Shown: one piece after another, positions 25,795 to 34,756 of the stretch
Numbering within the stretch: position 1 is the first letter of the stretch
Layout of the letters: each line of letters opens with the position of its first letter
NCBI GenBank assembly: GCA_947258585.1
Contig: CAMYIZ010000059.1
Span: 90,821-154,820 of the forward strand
Direction: 5' to 3'
Source of the DNA: an uncultured Haliea sp.
GTDB taxonomy: Bacteria; Pseudomonadota; Gammaproteobacteria; Pseudomonadales; Halieaceae
Length of the DNA: 64,000 nucleotides
The notes under the pieces: model-generated
What the model saw: only the letters and a program-made list of their open reading frames with translations
The model's database searches: none
Told to the model about the DNA's origin: nothing
Program-made: the position numbers and the translations under genes

Positions 25795-28700
25795 ATGAAC
25801 CAGCCCGCCACAGTACCGCCCCTGGATACCTACGAGCTGCAGGATCGCTACCGGCGCGAGACCGGGCGCGTGTTCCTGACCGGCACCCAGGCCCTGGTCA
25901 GGCTGCCCATGCTGCAGCGGGCGCTGGATCGCCGCCAGGGGCTGAACACCGCGGGCTTCATCTCCGGTTATCGCGGTTCCCCGCTGGGGGCCTACGACCA
26001 GGAACTGTGGCGGGCGGAGCGCTTCCTGCGCGAGAACAATATCGAGTTCCTGCCCGCGATCAACGAGGACCTGGCGGCGACCGCCATCCTCGGCACCCAG
26101 CAGGTGGAAACCGATTCCGCCCGCGAGGTCGATGGCGTGTTCTCGATCTGGTATGGCAAGGGGCCGGGGGTGGACCGCTCCGGGGACGCACTCAAGCACG
26201 GCAATGCCTACGGCAGCTCCCCCCACGGCGGTGTACTGGTGATTGCCGGCGACGATCACGGCTGCGTGTCCTCCAGCATGTCACACCAGTCCGATGTCGC
26301 CTTCATGGCGTATTTCATGCCCACCCTGAACCCGGCCTCGGTGGCGGAATATATCGAGTACGGCCTGTACGGTTTCGCCCTGTCCCGCTACTCGGGTACC
26401 TGGGTCGGTTTCAAGGCCATCTCCGAGACTGTGGAGAGCGCGGCCTCGGTGGCGCTGGACTACAGCCGCGAGTTCGCCGTGCCCGGGGATTACCAGGCGC
26501 CGGACTACGGCCTCCACTACCGTTGGCCGGATCTTCCCGGACCCCAGGTGGAGGCGCGCATGGTGGCCAAACTGGAGGCGGTGCGGGCCTTCGCCCGGGC
26601 CAATCCGATCGATCGGGCGATCTACAATATCCCGGATGCCCGCTTCGGCATCATCACCACCGGCAAGGGCCACCTGGACCTGATGGAGGCACTGCGACTG
26701 CTGGGCATCGACGAGACGCGAGCGCGTGAACTCGGTATCGACATCTACAAGGTGGGCATGGTCTGGCCGCTGGAAACCCGTGGCGCCCGGGCCTTCCTGC
26801 GCGGCAAGGACGAAGTGCTGGTGGTGGAGGAAAAGCGCGGCATCATCGAGAGCGAGCTGAAGGAGGCCCTGTACGATTACCAGAGCGACAAGCCCAGCCG
26901 CATGGTCGGCAAGTACGACGAGGAGGGGCGGCCGCTGGTGCCCTGGACCGGCGAGCTGAGTCCGGCCCTGCTGGCGCCCATCGTCGCCGCGCGCATCACC
27001 CACGAATACCCCGAGGTGCGCTTCGACGACCAGCTGGCGGCCCTGCAGGCGCGGCAGGTGGCAGTCAGCGTGCCCACCGACGTCAAGCGCACTCCCTATT
27101 TCTGTGCCGGCTGCCCCCACAACACCTCCACCCGGGTACCCGAGGGCAGCAAGGCCCTGGCCGGTATCGGCTGTCACTTCATGGCCTCCTGGATGGACCG
27201 CAACACCGAGTCCCTGATCCAGATGGGCGGCGAGGGGGTGAACTGGGTCGGCAAGTCCCGCTTTACCGGCAACGGCCACGTGTTCCAGAACCTGGGCGAG
27301 GGCACCTATTTCCACTCTGGCTACATGGCGATCCGCCAGGCGGTGGCCGCCGGTACCAACATCACCTACAAGATCCTGTTCAACGACGCGGTGGCCATGA
27401 CCGGCGGCCAGCCGGTGGACGGGGTCATCACCGTGCCGGCGATTGCCAACCAGGTGCGTTCCGAGGGCGTGCAGCGGATCGCGGTGATGAGCGACGAGCC
27501 GGAGAAATACACTGACAAGGCACTGTTCCCCGCCGCTACCAGTTTCCACCACCGGGACGAGCTGGACGCGGTACAGCGGGAGCTGCGCGAGACCCCCGGA
27601 GTCACGGTTTTAATCTACGACCAGACCTGTGCCGCGGAGAAGCGGCGGCTGCGCAAGAAGGGCGCCTACCCGGACCCGGACCGGCGCATGTTCATCAACC
27701 AGGCTGTGTGCGAGGGCTGTGGCGACTGCTCAGTGCAATCCAACTGTCTCTCTATCTACCCCGTGGATACCGAACTGGGGCGCAAGCGCAAGATCGACCA
27801 GTCCTCTTGCAACAAGGACTACTCCTGCGTCAAGGGCTTCTGCCCGAGCTTTGTCTCGGTGCTCGGCGGCCGCCTGCGGCGTTCAAGCGCGGATCCCGTC
27901 AGCGACGAACTCGAGAGCCGGCTGGCGGCGCTGCCCCTGCCGGCGGAAGTGGACCTCCGCGACAACTTCAACCTGTTGGTGGCGGGTATCGGCGGTACCG
28001 GTGTGGTCACCGTGGGTGCCCTGGTGACCATGGCCGCGCATCTGGAAGGCAAGGGCGCCAGCGTGCTGGATTTCACCGGCTTTGCCCAGAAGGGCGGCGC
28101 GGTCATCAGCCATATCCGCATCGGCAGCAGTCCCGCCGCGCTCAACCAGGTGCGCATTGCCGACGGCTGTGCCGACGCCGTGGTGGCCTGCGATATCGTG
28201 GTCGGCACGGACCCCCGCGCGGTGCGGGTGCTGGCCCGGGAGCGGACCCGGGTGCTGATCAACCACAGTGAAGTGCCGAGCGGCCAGTTCGTGCGCAACC
28301 GCAACGCCGATATCCGCATGCGCGAGCGGGAAGCCGCCATTACTGCCGCGGTCGGGGCCGAGCGGCTGCACACGGTGCCCGCCAACGAACTGATGGAGCG
28401 CATTCTCGGCAATACGGTCTACGCCAACGTGTTCCTGCTGGGCCACGCCTGGCAGCAGGGCCTGGTGCCGGTGTCGCTGGCGGCCCTGGAGCAGGCGCTG
28501 GCCCTCAACGGCGTCAACGTGGCGGAGAACCTGCAGGCCTTCGCCTGGGGCCGGGTGGCGGCGGTGGACGCCGACTATGTGGCCCGGGTCGCGGGACTGG
28601 TGCAGGTACTGTCCCTGCCGCCGCGCCTGGAGGAGATTGTCGAGCATCGCGCGGGCCTGCTGGTGCAGTACCAGAACGAATCCCTGGCCCGGGACTACCG

Positions 28701-29307
28701 CGATTTTGTCGCCGCCGTAAAGGCCGGGGAGCAGGCGGTGAAGCCCGGCAGTACCGCCCTGGCCGAGGCCGTGGCGCGCAACCTGTACAAGCTGATGGCC
28801 TACAAGGACGAGTACGAAGTGGCCCGGCTGTATACCGACGGCGAGTTCCGCAAGCAGCTGGAGGCGACCTTCGAGGGCGACTACAGTCTGCAGTTCCATC
28901 TCGCGCCGCCCATCTTCAGCCGCGGCCTGGACGAGCAGGGGCGGCCGCGCAAGCGTACCTTCGGGCCCTGGATGCTGCGGGCCTTTGCCCTGCTGGCACG
29001 CTTTCGCGGCTTGCGCGGTACCCGGCTTGATCCCTTCGGCTACCATCCGGACCGGCGCCAGGAGCGGGCCCTGATCGCGGATTACCGGGCGCTGGTGAGC
29101 GAGTTGCTGGCGGGGCTGGCCCCCGCCAACTTCGACCTCGCCCTGGAGTTGGCCCGCCTGCCCGAGGAAGTGCGCGGCTACGGGCCGGTCAAGGCGGATT
29201 CCGTGGCCCGTTACCAGCAGCAGCGGGGGGAGCTATTGCAGCGCTTCCACAACCCGGGAGGCGCTGTTCAGGTGCACGCTGCCGCGGGTAACGCCGTCGG
29301 CGCCTGA
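25795..29307 (+). CDS. Fused indolepyruvate ferredoxin oxidoreductase
   Basis: This 1170-aa enzyme oxidatively decarboxylates aryl- or branched 2-oxoacids to acyl-CoA, using thiamine diphosphate and ferredoxin. It combines IorA and IorB in one chain, as typical for Proteobacteria. The order is an alpha domain (FISGYRGSPLGAYDQEL), the TPP-binding beta region (FCAGCPHNTSTRVPEGS, then GGEGVNW), a cysteine-rich segment at about residue 640 (CEGCGDCSVQSNC) with further cysteines in NKDYSCVKGFCPS, and a C-terminal gamma domain with VAGIGGTGVVTVGALV. The start ATG at 25795 is used; no strong ribosome-binding site is seen. Control by the divergent Lrp-type gene is likely, matching a role in amino-acid catabolism. 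Confidence 0.93.
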   Translation: MNQPATVPPLDTYELQDRYRRETGRVFLTGTQALVRLPMLQRALDRRQGLNTAGFISGYRGSPLGAYDQELWRAERFLRENNIEFLPAINEDLAATAILGTQQVETDSAREVDGVFSIWYGKGPGVDRSGDALKHGNAYGSSPHGGVLVIAGDDHGCVSSSMSHQSDVAFMAYFMPTLNPASVAEYIEYGLYGFALSRYSGTWVGFKAISETVESAASVALDYSREFAVPGDYQAPDYGLHYRWPDLPGPQVEARMVAKLEAVRAFARANPIDRAIYNIPDARFGIITTGKGHLDLMEALRLLGIDETRARELGIDIYKVGMVWPLETRGARAFLRGKDEVLVVEEKRGIIESELKEALYDYQSDKPSRMVGKYDEEGRPLVPWTGELSPALLAPIVAARITHEYPEVRFDDQLAALQARQVAVSVPTDVKRTPYFCAGCPHNTSTRVPEGSKALAGIGCHFMASWMDRNTESLIQMGGEGVNWVGKSRFTGNGHVFQNLGEGTYFHSGYMAIRQAVAAGTNITYKILFNDAVAMTGGQPVDGVITVPAIANQVRSEGVQRIAVMSDEPEKYTDKALFPAATSFHHRDELDAVQRELRETPGVTVLIYDQTCAAEKRRLRKKGAYPDPDRRMFINQAVCEGCGDCSVQSNCLSIYPVDTELGRKRKIDQSSCNKDYSCVKGFCPSFVSVLGGRLRRSSADPVSDELESRLAALPLPAEVDLRDNFNLLVAGIGGTGVVTVGALVTMAAHLEGKGASVLDFTGFAQKGGAVISHIRIGSSPAALNQVRIADGCADAVVACDIVVGTDPRAVRVLARERTRVLINHSEVPSGQFVRNRNADIRMREREAAITAAVGAERLHTVPANELMERILGNTVYANVFLLGHAWQQGLVPVSLAALEQALALNGVNVAENLQAFAWGRVAAVDADYVARVAGLVQVLSLPPRLEEIVEHRAGLLVQYQNESLARDYRDFVAAVKAGEQAVKPGSTALAEAVARNLYKLMAYKDEYEVARLYTDGEFRKQLEATFEGDYSLQFHLAPPIFSRGLDEQGRPRKRTFGPWMLRAFALLARFRGLRGTRLDPFGYHPDRRQERALIADYRALVSELLAGLAPANFDLALELARLPEEVRGYGPVKADSVARYQQQRGELLQRFHNPGGAVQVHAAAGNAVGA

Positions 29308-29345
29308 CACACTCGCCCGGGGGGCCGGTGCCGGCGCCAGCTGCC

Positions 29346-30311
29346 TCAGGCCGCCAGCAGGCGCTGCCGGGCCGCGGCGTATTCCCGCTGCAGGCGCGCC
29401 ACCAATTCCGCCGCGGGCAGGATCTCCCTGACCGCGCCGATGCCCTGGCCGCAGCCCCAGATATCCTTCCAGGCCTTGGCGTCGCTATTGCCGCCGGAGC
29501 CGAAATTCATCGCCGAAGGGTCGCTCTCAGGCAGCTTGTCCGGGTCCAGCCCCGCGGCCTCGATGGAGGGGCGCAGGTAGTTGCCGTGGATGCCGGTAAA
29601 CAGGTTGCTGTAGACGATATCGGAGGCCCCGCAATCGACGATGGCCTGCTTGTAGGCCTGTTCGGCGTTGGCCTCCACGGTAGCGATGAAGGCGGAGCCG
29701 ATGTAGCCGAGGTCGGCCCCCATGGCCTGGGCGGCGAGGATGGCATCGCCGGTGGCGATAGAGCCCGACAGCAGCAGCGGGCCGTCGAACCAGGCGCGGA
29801 TTTCCTGCACCAGGGCAAAGGGCGAGATCGGCCCGGCGTGGCCGCCGGCACCGGAGGCGACCGCGATCAGGCCGTCCGCTCCCTTCTCGATGGCCTTGCG
29901 GGCAAAGCGGTTGTTGATGATGTCGTGCAGCACAATGCCGCCGTAGGAGTGCACGGCCTCGTTGACGAATTCCTTGGCCCCCAGCGAGGTGATCACGATC
30001 GGCACCTTGTACTTCACGCACAGCTCCAGGTCGTGCTGCAGGCGATCGTTGGAGCCGTGGACGATCTGGTTGACCGCAAACGGTGCCGCCGGGGTGTCGG
30101 GATTGGCGGCGTCCCAGGCCGCGAGCTCGGAGGTGATCTGCTGCAGCCACTCCTCCAGCTTCTCCGCGGGGCGGGCATTCAGGGAAGGGAATGAACCGAC
30201 GATACCGGCCTTGCACTGGGCGATCACCAGGTCCGGGTTGGAAATGATGAACATGGGGGCAGCAACGGCCGGCAGGCGCAGGCGGCCCTGGAGGGAGGCG
30301 GGAAGTGCCAT
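29346..30311 (-). CDS. Nitronate monooxygenase / 2-nitropropane dioxygenase-family flavoprotein
   Basis: This FMN-dependent TIM-barrel enzyme (321 aa) may oxidise nitronates such as propionate 3-nitronate, or act as an enoyl reductase-like flavoprotein. Family marks are PAVAAPMFIISNPDLVIAQ at the N-terminus, FAVNQIVHGSN, IAVASGAGGHAG (phosphate and active-site His region) and LLSGSIATGDAILAAQAMGADLGYIGSAFIAT. The start was set at the ATG at 30311, where homology begins, rather than the track's 30419. It diverges from a PadR regulator across palindromic AT-rich DNA. Confidence 0.9.
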   Translation of the reverse strand: MALPASLQGRLRLPAVAAPMFIISNPDLVIAQCKAGIVGSFPSLNARPAEKLEEWLQQITSELAAWDAANPDTPAAPFAVNQIVHGSNDRLQHDLELCVKYKVPIVITSLGAKEFVNEAVHSYGGIVLHDIINNRFARKAIEKGADGLIAVASGAGGHAGPISPFALVQEIRAWFDGPLLLSGSIATGDAILAAQAMGADLGYIGSAFIATVEANAEQAYKQAIVDCGASDIVYSNLFTGIHGNYLRPSIEAAGLDPDKLPESDPSAMNFGSGGNSDAKAWKDIWGCGQGIGAVREILPAAELVARLQREYAAARQRLLAA

Positions 30312-30348
30312 GGGGGTGGTCTCCGGGTAATTGTCAGGGGGCGATATG

Positions 30349-30390
30349 TGCAATTTATTGCATAAAGAAATTATATGCAACCTTTTGCAT
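30349..30390. promoter_or_regulatory. Two TGCAA-N4-TTGCA palindromes, likely PadR operators
   Basis: TGCAATTTATTGCA (30349-30362) and ATGCAACCTTTTGCAT (30375-30390) share the inverted arms TGCAA...TTGCA with four-base centres; the second has six-base arms. Their centres are 27 bases apart. They lie between the divergent nitronate monooxygenase and padR genes, in the only AT-rich patch of the gap, as expected for operators of the adjacent PadR protein controlling both genes. Confidence 0.6.
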
Positions 30391-30448
30391 AAAAAAGGCG
30401 TCGGGAGTAAGCTGGACAAATTCGTTTACGAGGACGCCTGACACCGCC

Positions 30449-31000
30449 ATGGCCCTGTCCCACGCCATCATGACCGCCCTGCTGGAAGACGAGATGTCCG
30501 GCTATGAGTTGGCCAAGGCCTTCGATGTATCGCTGGGCCTGTTCTGGCGCGCCAGCCACCAGCAGATCTACCAGGAATTGCACAAACTGGCGGACAAGGG
30601 TTGGCTGCGGCGGCAGACCGTGCCCCAGGCCGGCAAGCCGGACAAGATCGTCTACGGCCTGACGGCCCCGGGACAGGAGGCCCTGGCGGACTGGGTGCTG
30701 GGCAGCGGCCGGGTACAGGAGGGCAAGGACGACCTGTTCGTCAAGCTGTACAACCTGGGGGAGGACAACGCCGCCCACCTGGCCGCTGAAGTGACCCAGC
30801 GTCGGGAGCAGATGATGCAGCGACTGTTTCTGTACGAACGGATCCGCCGCCGCCACTACGCCAGGCCAGAGACTCTCCCGGTGCGGCGCAAGGGTGTGTA
30901 CCTGGCGCTGCTGGCGGGCATCCGCCAGGGCGAGCAGTTCCTGGCCTGGTGTGACGAGGCGCTGGCGATGCTGGCGACGGTGGGCAAGCCCGGCTCCTGA
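30449..31000 (+). CDS. PadR-family transcriptional regulator
   Basis: This is a 183-aa repressor-type regulator. The N-terminal PadR winged helix is clear (MALSHAIMTALLEDEMSGYELAKAFD, then QIYQELHKLADKGWL and a beta-wing KIVYGLTAPGQEAL), followed by a C-terminal Vir-like helical dimerisation domain. The start was moved to the ATG at 30449, the usual PadR N-terminus; the track's start at 30305 lies inside the divergent gene. The ligand is unknown; PadR proteins often sense aromatic or toxic compounds. It is divergent to and probably controls the nitronate monooxygenase. Confidence 0.92.
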   Translation: MALSHAIMTALLEDEMSGYELAKAFDVSLGLFWRASHQQIYQELHKLADKGWLRRQTVPQAGKPDKIVYGLTAPGQEALADWVLGSGRVQEGKDDLFVKLYNLGEDNAAHLAAEVTQRREQMMQRLFLYERIRRRHYARPETLPVRRKGVYLALLAGIRQGEQFLAWCDEALAMLATVGKPGS

Positions 31001-31019
31001 ATCCGGGCCCGTCTCCGGG

Positions 31020-32048
31020 TCAGTCTTCCCAGTTCAGGACGACCTTGCTGGCCTCGCCCGCGCTCATGACGTCGAAGCCCCGCTGGAAATCCCGATAGCC
31101 CATGCGGTGGGTGATCACCGGGGAGATATCCAGCCCCGACTCGATCATCACCGACATCTTGTACCAGGTCTCGTACATCTCGCGGCCGTAGATGCCTTTC
31201 AGGGTCAGCATGTTGAAGATCACCGTGTTCCAGTCGATGGCGGTGTTCTCGCTGGGAATGCCGAGCATGGCCACCTTGCCGCCGTGGCACATGTTGGCCA
31301 GCAGGTCGCGGAAGGCCTGGGGGTTGCCGGACATTTCCAGGCCGACGTCGAAGCCCTCATCCATGCCCAGTGATTGCTGCACCTCGGCCAGGGTCTCGCG
31401 GGTCACGTTGACCGTGCGTGTCGCGCCCAGGGTGGCGGCCAGCTCCAGGCGCTTGTCGATCACATCAGTGATCACCACGTGGCGCGCACCGGCGTGGCGG
31501 CACACCGCCGCAGCCATGGCGCCGATGGGACCGGCCCCGGTGATCAGCACGTCCTCGCCGAGCAGGTCGTACTGCAGGGCGGTGTGCACCGCGTTGCCGA
31601 AGGGGTCGAACAGGGCGGCTACGTCGAGGTCGATGCCCGGGGAGTGCTCCCAGACATTGGACATGGGCAGGGCCATGTACTCCGCGAAGGCTCCCGAGCG
31701 ATCAACGCCGATGCCGCTGGTTTTCGCACAGAGATGGCGCCTGCCGGCCATGCAGTTGCGGCAGCGACCGCAGACCACGTGGCCCTCGCCGGAGACGATC
31801 TGCCCGGGGCGGAAATCAACCACGTTGGAGCCCACCTCGACTATCTCGCCGACGAACTCGTGGCCCACCACCATCGGTACCGGGATGGTTTTCTGTGCCC
31901 AGGCATCCCAGTGGTAGATATGCATGTCGGTGCCGCAGATGGCAGTGCGCTTGACCTTGATCAGCACATCGTTGATGCCGATTCGGGGCTCGGGTACATC
32001 CTCCAGCCAGAGTCCTTTGGTCGCTTCCTTTTTCACCAGCGCTTTCAT
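31020..32048 (-). CDS. tdh: L-threonine 3-dehydrogenase
   Basis: This zinc-dependent NAD+ enzyme oxidises L-threonine to 2-amino-3-oxobutyrate. The 342-aa length matches E. coli Tdh (341). The start ATG at 32048 gives [21 protein letters not shown]. The catalytic zinc region [24 protein letters not shown], the structural-zinc cysteines [15 protein letters not shown] and the Rossmann [12 protein letters not shown] are all visible. The usual partner kbl (2-amino-3-ketobutyrate CoA ligase) is not adjacent. It diverges from an XRE-cupin regulator, likely its controller, and sits near purU and sarcosine oxidase, all glycine/one-carbon enzymes. Confidence 0.95.
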   Translation of the reverse strand: MKALVKKEATKGLWLEDVPEPRIGINDVLIKVKRTAICGTDMHIYHWDAWAQKTIPVPMVVGHEFVGEIVEVGSNVVDFRPGQIVSGEGHVVCGRCRNCMAGRRHLCAKTSGIGVDRSGAFAEYMALPMSNVWEHSPGIDLDVAALFDPFGNAVHTALQYDLLGEDVLITGAGPIGAMAAAVCRHAGARHVVITDVIDKRLELAATLGATRTVNVTRETLAEVQQSLGMDEGFDVGLEMSGNPQAFRDLLANMCHGGKVAMLGIPSENTAIDWNTVIFNMLTLKGIYGREMYETWYKMSVMIESGLDISPVITHRMGYRDFQRGFDVMSAGEASKVVLNWED

Positions 32049-32060
32049 GTCAGATTCACC

Positions 32061-32132
32061 ATTGTGGAAATATTCCGGTATAGTAGATGCCACTTATCCT
32101 TCATACAAGAAGAAATTCTTTTATTGTGGAAA
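32061..32132. promoter_or_regulatory. Repeated ATTGTGGAAA boxes between tdh and the XRE-cupin gene
   Basis: The exact decamer ATTGTGGAAA occurs at 32061-32070 and 32123-32132, close to the two divergent starts. The first continues into ATATTCC, giving a GGAA-ATA-TTCC dyad; AAGAAATTCTT between them is another small dyad. The 89-base gap is markedly AT-rich. One box near each start fits a regulator that controls both tdh and its own gene. Confidence 0.45.
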
Positions 32133-32137
32133 ATGCC

Positions 32138-32710
32138 ATGTCCAAATCCGCCCTTGATCCCGCCAGCCGGGTGCTCTGTGAACGCGTGACCGAGCTGCGC
32201 CAGCACCACGGCTTCACTCTCGACCAGCTGGCAGCGGCATCAGGTGTCAGCCGCTCCATGCTGAGCCAGATCGAGCGCGGCCAGGCCAACCCGACTCTCG
32301 CGGTGACCTTCCGCATTGCCCAGGCCTTTGGCCTCAGTATAGGTGAACTGGTCGATGACCCGCTGGCCGGTGGCATGATCGAGGTGGTGCGGGGGGACGA
32401 CCCGGCCAGCCTGTTCCGCGCCGACAGCGAATGCCAGATCCGCACCCTGTCGCCCCTGCACATGGAAAAGAGCGTCGAATTCTACGAACTGCAGATCCAG
32501 CCCGGCGCCAGTCTCGACAGCTCGGCCCACTTCAGCGGCACCCGCGAACTGTTCACCGTGACCGCTGGCAAGGCGACCATCGTCGCCGGCGGGACCGAAT
32601 GCAAACTGGCGGCGGGTGATTCCGCGCACTACCGGGCCGATGTCGAGCACAGTATCCGCGCCACCGGCAAGGTGGCGCTGCAGGGCTACCTGGTGGTGAC
32701 CTACAGATAG
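32138..32710 (+). CDS. XRE-family regulator with C-terminal cupin domain
   Basis: This is a 190-aa transcription regulator. The HTH_3 domain reads RVTELRQHHGFTLDQLAAASGVSRSMLSQIERGQANPTLAV, and a small cupin follows (SSAHFSGTRELFTVTAGKATIVAGG, then GDSAHYRADVEHSIRATG). The start was set at the ATG at 32138 (MSKSALDPAS) instead of 32087, which lies in the promoter region. The SutR/PuuR-like architecture usually responds to small amino-acid-related ligands. Divergence from tdh makes threonine or glycine metabolism the likely target. Confidence 0.92.
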   Translation: MSKSALDPASRVLCERVTELRQHHGFTLDQLAAASGVSRSMLSQIERGQANPTLAVTFRIAQAFGLSIGELVDDPLAGGMIEVVRGDDPASLFRADSECQIRTLSPLHMEKSVEFYELQIQPGASLDSSAHFSGTRELFTVTAGKATIVAGGTECKLAAGDSAHYRADVEHSIRATGKVALQGYLVVTYR

Positions 32711-32856
32711 CACGGCGCCGAATCCGGCGGCCGCAGGAGCCTGACAATTCAAACCCCCGTGCCCCGCCTGCACACGGGCACGGCCGCGGCAATGCATGGC
32801 CGCCGACGCCGTGTTATACCACCGGTTTCCCCCACGTTCCGACAGGAGAGGACACC

Positions 32857-33699
32857 ATGCAGGACCTGGATTTCAGCGGCAAGACAGTACTGGTCACCGG
32901 CGGCGGCGCCGGCATCGGCAGGGCGATCGCGGAGGCCTTTGCGGCGCGCGGCGCGGCGCTGGTAGTGGCCGAGATCGATCAACAGCGCTGCTCGGAACTG
33001 GAGGCGGCGCTGCCGGAGCAGGGGGTCGATGCCCTGGTGTCCTGCACCGATGTCTGCGACAGCGCCGCGGTGACCGCGCTGATGCAGCAGGTGCAGGACC
33101 GCTTCGGTGGCCTGGATGTGCTGGTCAACAACGTCGGCGACTTCCTCGGCATTATCAAGCCCTTTGCCGCCTGTACCGACGAGGACCTGGAGCGCCTGTA
33201 TGCGGTGAACCTGAAGCATATCTTCACCGTCACCCGGGCCGCCATTCCCCTGCTGCAGGCGCGCGGCAAGGGCGGCAGCATCATCAGCATCTCCTCCATC
33301 GAAGCCTTCCGCGGCATCCCCATGGTCACAACCTACTGCGCCTTCAAGCACGCCATCACCGGCTTCACCCGCAGCCTGGCCCTGGAGCTGGGGCCGGACG
33401 GCATCCGGGTCAATGCCATCGCCCCGGAAACCACCGAGACCGCCCAGGTGCGGCCGTCCGAGCTGATCGCCCCGGAGCACCAGGCGCACACCCGGCGCTG
33501 GATTCCGCTGGAGCGCTTCGGCACCCCGGAGGACGCGGCGGGCTGTGCTTTGTTCCTCGCCTCCGAGCTGTCGGCCTGGGTGACGGGCACCACCATCAAT
33601 CTCGACGGCGGCGCGCTGGCGGCGGCGGGCTGGTACCGGGATCCGAATGACCTGTGGACCAATGTGCCGGTGGTGACCGGCAACGGCTTCAATTTCTAG
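32857..33699 (+). CDS. SDR-family NAD(P)-dependent oxidoreductase
   Basis: This is a classical short-chain dehydrogenase, 280 aa. The cofactor loop TGGGAGIG is at residues 14-21, NNVG marks the structural motif, and the catalytic Ser (SISSIE) and YCAFK (Tyr-x3-Lys) are intact. The C-terminus has the usual TGTTINLDGGALA. An acidic residue after beta-2 (VVAEIDQQR) suggests NAD(H) preference. ACAGGAGAGG stands 5 bases ahead of the ATG. The substrate is unknown. The 146-base gap upstream shows no clear regulatory signal. Confidence 0.9.
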   Translation: MQDLDFSGKTVLVTGGGAGIGRAIAEAFAARGAALVVAEIDQQRCSELEAALPEQGVDALVSCTDVCDSAAVTALMQQVQDRFGGLDVLVNNVGDFLGIIKPFAACTDEDLERLYAVNLKHIFTVTRAAIPLLQARGKGGSIISISSIEAFRGIPMVTTYCAFKHAITGFTRSLALELGPDGIRVNAIAPETTETAQVRPSELIAPEHQAHTRRWIPLERFGTPEDAAGCALFLASELSAWVTGTTINLDGGALAAAGWYRDPNDLWTNVPVVTGNGFNF

Positions 33700-33858
33700 T
33701 CGGCTCCCGCAGTGATAACGGCGCGGGCGCTGTAATGCGCCGGCGCCATGCTTTAGTATTCTCCCCTCAGTATCGTCAGTCCAGCGCCCCGCAGCGGGTG
33801 GCGCGGCTGGCGCCGGCAGGGCAGGGGCCCTCGCCGCAACTCTCGCAGCCATGGCCCA

Positions 33859-34734
33859 ATGATGACCACGACAGAAACCAGCGCTCCCAGTGCCTATATC
33901 CTCTCCTTTCAGTGCCCTGACCGCCTCGGCGTGGTCGCCCACTACTCGCAGCTGTTCCTGCAGGCCGGCGCCTTTATCACCGAGATTTCCAACTACAGCG
34001 ACCCGGTGACCGCGACTTTCCACCTGCGCTGCGTGTTCGACGACCGCGCGATGACGATTTCCTACGAGGAATTCAGTGAGCGCTTTGCCGAGCTCGCCGC
34101 CGGGATGAACATGCAGTACCGCTTGCGGCCCGCGGCGGCCCTGCCGCGAGTCCTGCTGGCGGTATCGCGCTACGACCACTGCCTGGTGGCGTTGCTGACC
34201 AAGTGGCGGGCGGGGGCACTGCCGGCGGAGCTGGTCGGCGTGGTCAGCAACCACGAGGACTGCCGTAGCCAGGTCGAGTGGTACGGCCTGCCCTATCACT
34301 ACCTGCCGGTGACGGCAGAGACCAAGCCGCAGCAGGAGGCGCAGATCCTGGCCCTGATCCGCGAGCAAAAGGTAGACCTGCTGGTACTGGCGCGCTACAT
34401 GCAGATTCTGTCCGATGAGCTGTGCCGGCAGCTGGAGGGCAGGGCGATCAACATCCACCACTCCTTCCTGCCCGGTTTCAAGGGCGCCAAACCCTACCAC
34501 CAGGCCTATGATCGCGGGGTCAAGGTGATCGGCGCCACCGCTCATTACGTCACCTCCGACCTCGACGAGGGCCCCATCATTGCCCAGGAGGTGAAGGCCA
34601 TCGACCACCAGGTGTCGGTGGAGCAGATGATCCATCTCGGCCACGACACCGAGGCCACCGCCCTGTCCCATGCCGTGCGCCTGCACTGCGAGGAGCGGGT
34701 GCAGCTGAACGGCCAGCGCACGGTGATTCTCTAG
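33859..34734 (+). CDS. purU: Formyltetrahydrofolate deformylase
   Basis: This enzyme hydrolyses 10-formyl-THF to THF and formate, balancing the one-carbon pool. The 291-aa product has an N-terminal ACT domain (ILSFQCPDRLGVVAHYSQLF) and a formyltransferase domain with the catalytic set INIHHSFLPGFKGAKPYHQA, GATAHYVTSDLDEGPII. The length fits PurU (280-290). It lies 22 bases before soxB, and purU is commonly linked to sarcosine oxidase operons because sarcosine demethylation loads folate with one-carbon units. The preceding 158-base gap shows nothing I can name. Confidence 0.95.
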   Translation: MMTTTETSAPSAYILSFQCPDRLGVVAHYSQLFLQAGAFITEISNYSDPVTATFHLRCVFDDRAMTISYEEFSERFAELAAGMNMQYRLRPAAALPRVLLAVSRYDHCLVALLTKWRAGALPAELVGVVSNHEDCRSQVEWYGLPYHYLPVTAETKPQQEAQILALIREQKVDLLVLARYMQILSDELCRQLEGRAINIHHSFLPGFKGAKPYHQAYDRGVKVIGATAHYVTSDLDEGPIIAQEVKAIDHQVSVEQMIHLGHDTEATALSHAVRLHCEERVQLNGQRTVIL

Positions 34735-34756
34735 TGGCTTTGCATTAGGCTCGCCC

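Noticed and set aside
32749-34686. 645-aa minus-strand ORF
   Set aside because: Antisense to the SDR and purU genes, with no recognisable protein features.
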